Source: an uncultured Acidimicrobiaceae bacterium
Lineage (GTDB): Bacteria; Actinomycetota; Acidimicrobiia; Acidimicrobiales; Ilumatobacteraceae
Direction: 5' to 3'
Length of the DNA: 6,502 bases
Assembly: GCA_903919215.1 (NCBI GenBank)
Contig: CAIXHI010000207.1
Span: 1 to 6,502, forward strand
Shown here: positions 1 through 5,449 of the stretch, in pieces
Layout of the letters: the number at the start of each line of letters is the position of its first letter
Numbering within the stretch: position 1 is the stretch's first letter
The notes under the pieces: generated by a model
The model's database searches: none
Seen by the model: the letters and a program-made list of their open reading frames with translations, nothing else
Told to the model about the DNA's origin: nothing
Translations under genes and position numbers: made by a program

Positions 1-1215
1 CACTTCGACGTGCACCCTGCCGTTGCTGCGCACATCGGCGCGGGCACGGGCACCGTTCGGAGCAGTGACCCAGCCGTCGTCCGGGGCCAACAGCACTGCC
101 GCCTCGGCCCAGCCCGCCGCACGCACCTGCACCGAGGTCGGCGGGCCCGCCACGTCGATCTCCTCGACGAGCAGACCGGGGGCGACCGAGCGGATCGCTT
201 CGGCGATTCCCGCAGTGCGCGCCACGCGCACCACACCGGTTCCGTCGACGCGGACACCGGCCGCGAGCGGCGGTCGCTTGGCACCGAGGCGCACGACGTC
301 CTCGCGCGACCAACTCGCCACCACGGCGCGGCCGTGCTCGTTGGCGAGTTGCTGCGCGACCGCAGCGACCTCGCTCTTCTGTGTCTTACCGCCGAAGGCA
401 CCACCGTTCGTCAGTGGCCCCACCGGCTGACCGCCAGGGACGCACCACGCCGTGTCGGGTTCGAGGTACGCCGGTTCCGCCCACGTCGTCTGCAGTGTTC
501 GCACCCAGTCTCCCTCGGGCACGACCACCGGCCATGTCAACGGCTCGGTGGTGCGGCGGCCCTGCACCTTGCCCGCTCGTCGACGAGCCTCGGTCAACGT
601 CTCGGCCACCACCCAGTCGCCGCTCGCGGCGCGCACCGCCACTAGCGCGTCGACCGGTGCGGTGTCGGCGGCGAACCCGCCACGACCGAGCGCGACAGCG
701 GGCGCCACATGCTGCGCGGCATGCCCCTCGAGCGCGGCACGTCGCTCGGCCGCTACGAGGTCGCGCTCCGGCGTCTCACCAGGCGCGGCGCATGCAGCAG
801 CGACCACGCTGTTCCAACCCGTGCAACGACACAAGTGCGCCAGCAGCGCCTGGCGCACTGTCGGTTCGTCACGTCGCTCCGGCTCGATCGCCGCCAGGCG
901 CATCACGATGCCGGGTGTGCAGAAGCCGCACTGGCTGGCACCAACTGCGCACAGGCGATCCGCCCACTCGTCGGCGGAGGGTAATCCCTCCACCGTCGTG
1001 ACCTCCCGCCCGGCAACGCGGGTCACGGGCGTCACGCATGCCACACGTGGCTGGCCGTCGACCCACACCGTGCAGCAGCCGCATTGTCCCTGGGGGCTGC
1101 AGCCGTCCTTCGGTGAGCGCACCCCGAGTTGGTTGCGCAGCGCCTCCAACAGCGAAGCGTCGTCAGCCGCTATCTCCACGGGCACTCCGTTGAGTGTGAA
1201 CGCGACAGCCGCCAT
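1..1215 (-). CDS. Fused [2Fe-2S]/molybdopterin-binding molybdenum hydroxylase-type protein, partial (C-terminus beyond left edge)
   Basis: The minus strand is open from ATG 1215 to the window edge, giving 405 residues. Residues 4-85 are a plant-type [2Fe-2S] domain, with Cys39, Cys45, Cys48 and Cys60 in a GCSPQGQCGCCTV context. Residues 86-135 are the helical second [2Fe-2S] domain, with QCGFC (Cys96, Cys99) and LCRC (Cys129, Cys131). This is the arrangement of xanthine dehydrogenase/CO dehydrogenase small subunits. The chain then continues into a region with large-subunit signatures: EPAYLEPD near 247-254 and GGAFGGK at 271-277, the molybdopterin-cofactor-contacting glycine loop of the family. 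Small and large subunits are usually separate proteins, so this is a fusion. The roughly 120-residue hammerhead domain that normally starts the large subunit appears reduced to about 60 residues (175-235). The substrate is unknown. The protein is probably cytoplasmic, as no signal peptide is seen. ATG 1215 was chosen because family members start a few residues before the FTLNG segment; in-frame GTG codons lie upstream. Confidence 0.85.
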   Translation of the reverse strand, partial: MAAVAFTLNGVPVEIAADDASLLEALRNQLGVRSPKDGCSPQGQCGCCTVWVDGQPRVACVTPVTRVAGREVTTVEGLPSADEWADRLCAVGASQCGFCTPGIVMRLAAIEPERRDEPTVRQALLAHLCRCTGWNSVVAAACAAPGETPERDLVAAERRAALEGHAAQHVAPAVALGRGGFAADTAPVDALVAVRAASGDWVVAETLTEARRRAGKVQGRRTTEPLTWPVVVPEGDWVRTLQTTWAEPAYLEPDTAWCVPGGQPVGPLTNGGAFGGKTQKSEVAAVAQQLANEHGRAVVASWSREDVVRLGAKRPPLAAGVRVDGTGVVRVARTAGIAEAIRSVAPGLLVEEIDVAGPPTSVQVRAAGWAEAAVLLAPDDGWVTAPNGARARADVRSNGRVHVEV

Positions 1216-1238
1216 GGGCGGCGAGGTTCGCACGCCGT

Positions 1239-1265
1239 GTGACACGCGCGCAACCGCAGTAGCGT
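1239..1265 (+). promoter_or_regulatory. Candidate promoter for the 1275 lipoprotein gene
   Basis: GTGACA (1239-1244) is followed after 15 bp by TAGCGT (1260-1265), which ends 9 bp before ATG 1275. No Shine-Dalgarno sequence lies before that ATG, so a leaderless or nearly leaderless transcript is likely. The 15-bp spacer is short, so the -10 is better supported than the -35. The same 59-bp gap must also hold the promoter of the divergent molybdenum-hydroxylase gene, for which no clear TAnnnT element was found. Confidence 0.4.
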
Positions 1266-1274
1266 TCCCCGACG

Positions 1275-2201
1275 ATGACTCCGACCCGCCGCCAATTCCT
1301 CGTCGCTGGCGCTGCCGCCGGTGGCGCTGCCCTGCTCGCCGCCTGCTCCGACGAGTCCAGCAGTTCGCCGCCGACCAACCCCGGCGACACGGCGGTGCCG
1401 GCGCTGCGCGCTGACGGTACCGAGCTGCCCAAGGCGTTCGCGATGGTGCAGCGGTTCCCCAACCACCCGCTGTTCATCCCCGGCCAGGAGGCGCGTCTAC
1501 CGATCTCGATCATGAAGGTCGCCTCCAACGACCAGAACGGCGGCCTGCGCGACAACGGACCGGAAACGATCGAGGGCTGGATCGAGGACTTCAACAAGGT
1601 GAAGATCACCGACGTCGTGGCCACCCGCCACTTCGACGGCATCACCAACGCCTACTGGGTGGCTCGCGCCACACTGCCCAAGGCCGTCGTCTACACGCTG
1701 CGTCTGAAGGACGACGACGGGTACGGCGCCACGTTCGAGGTGTTCGACCCGACCGATGTCGTGTCGCCGGCGACCGGCAAGCCCATGCCGCCGTTCGACA
1801 CCCCCACCAAGGACGACCACCGTGGTGTCGAGCCGTACTGCACCCTCGCCCCGAAGCCGTGCCCGTTCCACGAGGTCACGCTCACCGACGCGTTGAAGTC
1901 GGGTAAGCCGGTCGCCTACATGGTGGGCACACCCGCCCACTGCACGACTGGCACATGCTCACCTGGTCTGCAGTTCCTGATGGCCGAGTCCGAGCGGGTC
2001 GGCGACGCGATGGTGTTCGTGCACGCCGACGTCTACAGCGACAACGAGGCCACCGAGGTGGCCCCGGCCATCGCGGCCCTGGGCGTGCAGTACGAGCCGA
2101 TCATCTACTTCATCGACGCCACGGGTGTGATCGTCGATCGCCTCGACGGCATCTGGGACAAGAGCGAACTGCGCGAGCGCGTCGAGCTGCTGCTCGCCTG
2201 A
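1275..2201 (+). CDS. Tat-exported lipoprotein with thioredoxin-like C-terminal region, function unknown
   Basis: The product has 308 residues. Its N-terminus has a twin-arginine motif (TRRQFL, residues 4-9), an Ala/Gly-rich hydrophobic stretch and the lipobox LAAC with Cys24. It is therefore expected to be exported folded by Tat and lipid-anchored on the outer face of the membrane. A Ser/Pro-rich linker (25-40) leads to a beta-rich middle part (about 50-180) that I do not recognise. From about 200 the sequence resembles a thioredoxin-like fold: a GKPVAYMVGTPAHC strand and turn, Cys223-x4-Cys228 followed by a helix, then FVHADVY, and a late IIYFIDATGVIVDR strand pair. The cysteines are CxxxxC, not CxxC, and there is a further pair, Cys189-x6-Cys196. 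A role in extracytoplasmic thiol or metal handling is possible but not shown. The gene converges on the A-type carrier gene with a 9-bp gap. Confidence 0.8.
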   Translation: MTPTRRQFLVAGAAAGGAALLAACSDESSSSPPTNPGDTAVPALRADGTELPKAFAMVQRFPNHPLFIPGQEARLPISIMKVASNDQNGGLRDNGPETIEGWIEDFNKVKITDVVATRHFDGITNAYWVARATLPKAVVYTLRLKDDDGYGATFEVFDPTDVVSPATGKPMPPFDTPTKDDHRGVEPYCTLAPKPCPFHEVTLTDALKSGKPVAYMVGTPAHCTTGTCSPGLQFLMAESERVGDAMVFVHADVYSDNEATEVAPAIAALGVQYEPIIYFIDATGVIVDRLDGIWDKSELRERVELLLA

Positions 2202-2210
2202 GTCAGCGGG

Positions 2211-2537
2211 TCAGCTGAACGACTTGCCGCAGCCGCAGCTGCGGCTGGCGTTGGGGTTCGTGATGGCGAACCCCGCCTCGTTGAGGCCGTCCTTGTAGTC
2301 GAGCGTGGCACCGAGCAACAACTGGGCCGACTGGGCATCGACAACGACGCTGACGGGCTCGCTGCCAAAGGTGGCCTTCTCGTCGTCCTGGGCAAAGTCG
2401 CCGTCGAAGAACATCTCGTAGGAGAAACCGCTGCACCCACCGGGACGCACCGCAACGCGCAGAGCGAGATCGGTGGCGCCTTCGGCCTCGAGCAGTTCCT
2501 TCACCTTGCGGGCGGCGGTGTCGGTGAGCGTGATCAT
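2211..2537 (-). CDS. A-type iron-sulfur carrier (IscA/ErpA family)
   Basis: The protein has 108 residues, normal for the family. It starts MITLTDTAARKVKELL and has the three conserved cluster-ligand cysteines: Cys35 in PGGCSG, and Cys101 and Cys103 in the C-terminal SCGCG motif. A-type carriers accept [2Fe-2S] or [4Fe-4S] clusters from the assembly scaffold and pass them to apo-proteins in the cytoplasm. The frame stays open to a TTG at 2558, but ATG 2537 is preferred: family members start here, and a TACACT -10 on the minus strand ends 7 bp before it, which fits a leaderless mRNA. The gene is divergent from mrp, another cluster-handling protein, which supports a shared role in Fe-S delivery. 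The family is certain; whether it is ErpA-like or IscA/SufA-like cannot be settled here. Confidence 0.93.
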   Translation of the reverse strand: MITLTDTAARKVKELLEAEGATDLALRVAVRPGGCSGFSYEMFFDGDFAQDDEKATFGSEPVSVVVDAQSAQLLLGATLDYKDGLNEAGFAITNPNASRSCGCGKSFS

Positions 2538-2544
2538 GCGGAGG

Positions 2545-2570
2545 AGTGTAGCTCGCAATTACCGTAGGCT
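2545..2570. promoter_or_regulatory. Overlapping divergent promoters of the A-type carrier and mrp
   Basis: On the minus strand TACACT (plus coordinates 2545-2550) lies 7 bp before ATG 2537. On the plus strand TAGGCT (2565-2570) lies 7 bp before GTG 2578. The two -10 elements are 14 bp apart and face away from each other, so each promoter's -35 region falls on the other's -10 or start region. No recognisable -35 is seen for either one. Both starts lack a convincing Shine-Dalgarno sequence at proper spacing, in line with leaderless messages. Confidence 0.6.
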
Positions 2571-2577
2571 GCGCTTC

Positions 2578-3780
2578 GTGATTGACGCGCCGCCTGATGT
2601 CGAGACCGTGACCGCGTTGTTGCGTGCCGTCATCGATCCCGAACTCGGCGCCGACATCGTCACGCTGGGCATGGTGCCGTCCGTGGCCGTCGCACCCGAT
2701 GGCGTCGTCACGGTGGGCATCAAACTCACTATCGGCGGATGCCCACTGCGCGCCCAGATCAAGAAGGACGTGGAGACCCGCATCGCCGTGCACCCGGGCG
2801 TCACCGACGTGCGCATCGAGTGGGGCGAGATGAATGCCGACGAGCGCTCTGACGTGATGCTGAAGGCACGCTGGAACGCTCGCGAGAACGCCCCCGAGAC
2901 GAACGTGCCGGTGACATGCAAGGTGATCGCCGTCGCCAGCGGCAAGGGCGGCGTGGGCAAGAGTTCGGTCACGGTGAACTTGGCTGCCGCAATCGCCGCG
3001 CAAGGTTTCACCGTCGGTGTGCTGGATGCCGATATCTGGGGCTTCAGCGTGCCCCGACTGCTGGGTATCGACGAACCACTCGAGGCCGAGAAGGTGGAGG
3101 GCAGCGACCGTCCGCGGATCATGCCCAACACCCTGGAGGTCGGACGCGGGTTGTCGAAGGGTCTGCTGAAGGTGGTCAGCACGGGCTTCCTCGTTCAGGA
3201 GGACACGGCGCTGATGTGGCGTGGCCTGATGTTGGCCAAGGCTGTCGAGCAGTTCCTGCGCGATGTGCACTGGGGCGAGCTCGACTACCTGTTCATCGAC
3301 ATGCCACCGGGCACCGGCGACGTGCAGATGGGCCTCGCCCGCATGCTGCCGCGCACCGACCTGCTGATCGTCACCACGCCCGCACTGGCAGCGCAGAAGG
3401 TCGCCGCCCGTGCCGCCGACATGGCCCGGCGCAGTTTCCTGCGCGTGTGTGGAGTCGTCGAGAACATGAGCGCGTTCACGTGCGAGCACGGCGACTCGTA
3501 CGCGCTGTTCGGTGAGGGCGGCGGGCAGACCCTCGCCGACGAAATCGGCGTGCCACTGCTGGGTCGTATCCCGATCGAGGCGGCGGTGTCCGCAGGTGGC
3601 GACGCCGGTACGCCGGTTGCGCTCACGGGAGTCGGCCCCGCCGCCGACGAGTTCCGCGCCATCGCCCGTCGGTTGGTCGACGACATCGCCCCTCCCGCCA
3701 ACATGGCTGGCTGCAGCGCCCGCATGTTGGGGATGGTCGCTGCCGCCCTCGACGCCAAGGACGCCGCCGGCCAGGCCTAG
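2578..3780 (+). CDS. mrp: Mrp/ApbC-type Fe-S cluster carrier P-loop ATPase
   Basis: The protein has 400 residues when read from GTG 2578. The N-terminal 90 or so residues are a MIP18/DUF59 domain (VIDPELGADIVTLGMV, then GGCPLR with Cys55). A linker leads to the deviant Walker A SGKGGVGKSS (121-130), then DADIWGFSVPRLLG and the FIDMPPGTGD segment, all typical of Mrp/NBP35 ATPases that bind and transfer Fe-S clusters in the cytoplasm. The family's metal-binding CxxC after ENMS appears here as Cys302-Glu-His-Gly305, so the second cysteine is missing. A longer reading from ATG 2473 would add 35 low-complexity residues and overlap the divergent carrier gene. GTG 2578 fits the family N-terminus and sits 7 bp after TAGGCT. 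The stop TAG overlaps the stop codon of the convergent NUDIX gene. Confidence 0.95.
   Translation: MIDAPPDVETVTALLRAVIDPELGADIVTLGMVPSVAVAPDGVVTVGIKLTIGGCPLRAQIKKDVETRIAVHPGVTDVRIEWGEMNADERSDVMLKARWNARENAPETNVPVTCKVIAVASGKGGVGKSSVTVNLAAAIAAQGFTVGVLDADIWGFSVPRLLGIDEPLEAEKVEGSDRPRIMPNTLEVGRGLSKGLLKVVSTGFLVQEDTALMWRGLMLAKAVEQFLRDVHWGELDYLFIDMPPGTGDVQMGLARMLPRTDLLIVTTPALAAQKVAARAADMARRSFLRVCGVVENMSAFTCEHGDSYALFGEGGGQTLADEIGVPLLGRIPIEAAVSAGGDAGTPVALTGVGPAADEFRAIARRLVDDIAPPANMAGCSARMLGMVAAALDAKDAAGQA
3777..3780. other. Overlapping convergent stop codons (CTAG)
   Basis: The palindrome CTAG supplies the stop codon of mrp (TAG, 3778-3780) on the plus strand and of the NUDIX gene (TAG, 3779-3777) on the minus strand. 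There is no intergenic space and no terminator hairpin between these convergent genes, so their mRNAs are expected to overlap at their 3' ends. Confidence 0.9.
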
Positions 3781-4514
3781 TAAGGGTCAGCGATGGACGC
3801 GTAGGTCGAGTCCCAGGGGAAGACCAGACCCGCAAACTCGCCTTCGGTGTTGTAGACCAGTTTCGGCAGCACACAGTCCGGTGCGCCGATCGAGCGGCCC
3901 CAGGCCATCGCCTCGTCGGCGGTGGTGAAGCGCGCCAACTCACGCAGACACCAGATCGTGGGCGGCATCAGTTGCAGTGTGCCCGCCGCGTGGTCGGCGA
4001 TGGCGTCCGACGGTCGCACCCACATGCTGGCGACGGTCTCGGTGTCGTCGTGGTGCGAGGTCTGACCGGTGGGACTGGAGACCATGTAGAAGCGGGTGTC
4101 GAAACGGCGCGTGGCCTCACCCTTGGGGGTGATCCAGTGCGCCACCCACGGAAGTTGGTCGGTGGCCAGGCGCAGACCGTGCTCGGCCACCAGTGCACGC
4201 ACATCGACCGTACCGTCGTGCACACCGATGCGATGCGCAAGCGCCGGGTGGCCGTCGGACACCATGCCACCCTCGCTGTCGACCGCCAGCAGGATGCCCG
4301 CCTCCTCGTAGCACTCGCGGATCGCGGCCACCACGAAACCTTCATCACCGGCACCGTCGGCGTCGTCGACGCGGCCACCCGGGAACACGTACATGCCTGC
4401 GGCGAACGCCATGGCGGCGTGACGGCGCAACATGAACACCTCGAGCCCATCAGCGGTATCGCGCAGCAGCATCACTGTGGCGGCGGGACGGATCTGGACC
4501 TCGGACTGTGCCAT
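3777..4514 (-). CDS. NUDIX hydrolase (NUDT7/NUDT19-like layout)
   Basis: The product has 245 residues from ATG 4514. The NUDIX core is clear: VFPGG (43-47), then RVDDAD, and RECYEEAGI (66-74), which supplies the metal-binding REx2EExG helix. The spacing between the PGG glycine and RE is longer (19 residues) than the canonical 14, as in the NUDT7/NUDT19-type branch that often acts on CoA or related pyrophosphates. The C-terminal part (WVRPSDAIAD, then LMPPTIWCLREL) also fits that branch. Substrate is not deducible. Two in-frame ATGs are available (4520 and 4514). The -10 TACGGT ends only 3 bp before the first and 9 bp before the second, so the second is the better leaderless start. The gene ends on a TAG that overlaps the mrp stop codon. 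Confidence 0.88.
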   Translation of the reverse strand: MAQSEVQIRPAATVMLLRDTADGLEVFMLRRHAAMAFAAGMYVFPGGRVDDADGAGDEGFVVAAIRECYEEAGILLAVDSEGGMVSDGHPALAHRIGVHDGTVDVRALVAEHGLRLATDQLPWVAHWITPKGEATRRFDTRFYMVSSPTGQTSHHDDTETVASMWVRPSDAIADHAAGTLQLMPPTIWCLRELARFTTADEAMAWGRSIGAPDCVLPKLVYNTEGEFAGLVFPWDSTYASIADPY

Positions 4515-4523
4515 ACGCATCGA

Positions 4524-4545
4524 ACCGTAGTGTCTGGCCTAGCCT
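4524..4545. promoter_or_regulatory. Overlapping divergent promoters of the NUDIX gene and orn
   Basis: On the minus strand TACGGT (plus coordinates 4524-4529) ends 9 bp before ATG 4514. On the plus strand TAGCCT (4540-4545) ends 7 bp before GTG 4553. Only 10 bp separate the two -10 elements, so the two polymerase footprints must overlap. No clear -35 hexamer is visible for either one. Confidence 0.55.
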
Positions 4546-4552
4546 GCGAGAC

Positions 4553-5116
4553 GTGCTGGTATGGATGGATCTTGAGATGACCGGGCTGGAACCAGCCGTC
4601 AACGTGATCGTCGAGATCGCGACGATCATCACCGACGATGAGCTGAACATCATCGCTGAGGGACCCGACCTGGTGGTGCACGCCACCGAGGAAGAGCTCG
4701 CGCTGATGGACCCCGTGGTCGTCGACATGCACACCCGCAGCGGGCTGCTCGACGCCATCCGCGCCTCCACCATCACGCTGGAGGATGCCGGAGCACAGAC
4801 CCTCGCGTTCATCCAGCAGCATGTGCCCGAGGCGCGCAAGGTGCCGCTGTGTGGCAACTCGATCGGCATGGATCGCCGCTTCCTCGCGGCATACCTGCCC
4901 GATATCGAGAACCACCTGCACTACCGCAGCGTCGACGTGAGCAGCGTGAAGGAACTCGTCCGCCGCTGGTACCCCACGGTGTTGAACGGCCTCCGTCAGA
5001 AGCAGGGCACCCACCGTGCGCTCGACGACATCCGCGAGAGCGTGGCCGAGCTGCGGTACTACCGCGAGCACATCTTCGTGCCCGTCGCCGTCCCCGAAAC
5101 ACCCGTCACCGCATAA
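4553..5116 (+). CDS. orn: Oligoribonuclease (DEDDh 3'-5' exoribonuclease)
   Basis: The protein has 187 residues from GTG 4553, normal for Orn. It degrades very short RNAs (nanoRNAs, pGpG) to mononucleotides as the last step of RNA turnover in the cytoplasm. The DEDDh catalytic set is visible: Asp6 and Glu8 in VWMDLEMTGL, an aspartate in the Exo II region near Asp107 (CGNSIGMDRRF), and His154 and Asp159 in HRALDDI. RSVDVSSVKELVRRWYP is also typical of the family. A longer start at ATG 4508 would add 15 residues that do not match the family and would cover the promoter. GTG 4553 lies 7 bp after TAGCCT and begins directly at the conserved LVWMDLE strand. Its TAA stop lies inside the AT-rich box of the next promoter. 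Confidence 0.95.
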   Translation: MLVWMDLEMTGLEPAVNVIVEIATIITDDELNIIAEGPDLVVHATEEELALMDPVVVDMHTRSGLLDAIRASTITLEDAGAQTLAFIQQHVPEARKVPLCGNSIGMDRRFLAAYLPDIENHLHYRSVDVSSVKELVRRWYPTVLNGLRQKQGTHRALDDIRESVAELRYYREHIFVPVAVPETPVTA

Positions 5117-5150
5117 ATCGGTTGACGTTCGTTTCCGGACGTGATTGCCT
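5113..5150 (+). promoter_or_regulatory. Candidate WhiB7-type autoregulated promoter of the whiB7 leader
   Basis: ATAAAT (5113-5118) lies 3 bp upstream of TTGACG (5122-5127), the best -35 hexamer in the window. After 17 bp comes TTGCCT (5145-5150), a weak -10 lacking the conserved second-position A. WhiB7 is known to activate its own gene by sitting on SigA at the -35 while its AT-hook grips AT-rich DNA just upstream, and this layout matches that. The AT-rich box includes the last bases of orn. The predicted start near 5157-5159 gives a leader of about 290 nt, in keeping with the long 5' UTRs known for whiB7. Confidence 0.5.
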
Positions 5151-5158
5151 AGACCCCG

Positions 5159-5338
5159 ATGAACAGCACGACGCTCGCCCAGCACCAGGCCCATGTGGCC
5201 GGCGCGGCGCGCCCGTGCGGCGTGTTCGCCTTTGGCCACCAGTGGCGCAATCGCACCGGCTCGATGATGGCAACCATGTCCATCAATGCAACCGCAACGA
5301 AGCGCACCACCCGACACCTCGGGATGCTCACGACGTAA
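5159..5338 (+). CDS. Candidate upstream ORF (leader peptide) of whiB7
   Basis: An ATG 8 bp after the putative -10 opens a 59-codon frame ending in TAA at 5336-5338, 23 bp before the terminator stem. Only about 8 of its third positions are A or T, far fewer than at the other two positions, which suggests codon selection. However, the antisense frame shares these third positions, so the bias does not tell the strands apart. The peptide matches no family I know; its end is rich in Thr, Met and basic residues (TATKRTTRHLGMLTT). Its last codons (5310-5323) form half of an alternative helix with the terminator, so translation of this frame could decide whether RNA polymerase terminates. A shorter reading from one of the internal ATGs (5264 to 5287) is possible. 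Confidence 0.45.
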   Translation: MNSTTLAQHQAHVAGAARPCGVFAFGHQWRNRTGSMMATMSINATATKRTTRHLGMLTT

Positions 5339-5373
5339 CACCAACGTCGTCAGCGCCCACCGAGGCCGTCGGG
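5310..5373 (+). promoter_or_regulatory. Candidate antiterminator helix of the whiB7 attenuator
   Basis: CCCGAC (5310-5315) is complementary to GTCGGG (5368-5373), and CCTCGG (5317-5322) is complementary to CCGAGG (5360-5365). Nested together they give 12 base pairs, 10 of them G-C, with one small internal loop (A5316 against C5366-C5367). The helix encloses a separate 7-bp hairpin, ACGACGT (5330-5336) with ACGTCGT (5344-5350), and it captures positions 5362-5373 of the terminator's 5' arm. CCCGA and TCGGG (5310-5314 with 5319-5323) can also pair locally, which would release the terminator. The structure is inferred from base complementarity only. Confidence 0.55.
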
Positions 5374-5405
5374 ATCGCAAGATCCTGGCGGCCTTTCTGG
5401 TTTTT
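5362..5405 (+). terminator. Intrinsic terminator-like hairpin in the whiB7 leader (attenuator)
   Basis: Positions 5362-5376 pair with 5381-5395 in an uninterrupted 15-bp stem (12 Watson-Crick pairs, 3 G-U pairs) closed by a GCAA tetraloop of the GNRA type. A T-rich tract follows (TTTCTGGTTTTT, 5394-5405). The T-tract is on the plus strand only, so it acts on transcription coming from orn or from the promoter near 5122. It ends 44 bp before the whiB7 start, with no good -10 between, so it most likely works as an attenuator and not only as the orn terminator. Confidence 0.75.
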
Positions 5406-5438
5406 CCACCCTGTCCCCGAATCCGCAATGCCTGTCCT

Positions 5439-5443
5439 GAGGA
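5439..5443 (+). promoter_or_regulatory. Ribosome binding site of whiB7
   Basis: GAGGA lies 6 bp before ATG 5450. It is the clearest Shine-Dalgarno sequence in the window and supports both this start codon and a leadered transcript, in contrast to the apparently leaderless neighbours. Confidence 0.6.
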
Positions 5444-5449
5444 ACCCGC

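Noticed and set aside
452..1414. Plus-strand open frame of 320 codons.
   Set aside because: It is antisense to the molybdenum-hydroxylase-type gene, whose cysteine motifs are unmistakable on the minus strand.
2473..2577. N-terminal extension of mrp from ATG 2473.
   Set aside because: The 35 extra residues do not resemble the family, overlap the divergent carrier gene and would place the promoter inside the coding region.
2203..3489. Minus-strand open frame of 428 codons opposite mrp.
   Set aside because: It covers the reverse strand of the Mrp ATPase core and the true A-type carrier in the wrong frame, with a His/Gln/Arg-rich composition.
5149..5331. Minus-strand ORF of 60 codons that could encode a small Trp-rich membrane protein.
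   Set aside because: It has good codon bias and a GAGGTG before an internal GTG at 5307, but it shares its wobble positions with the plus-strand upstream ORF and has no good promoter. I kept it as a finding and did not annotate it as a gene.
5117..5449. tRNA or other standard RNA gene in the orn-whiB7 gap.
   Set aside because: No T-loop-like motif or cloverleaf was seen, and nothing resembling tmRNA, SRP RNA or RNase P RNA. The structured part is better explained as an mRNA leader.
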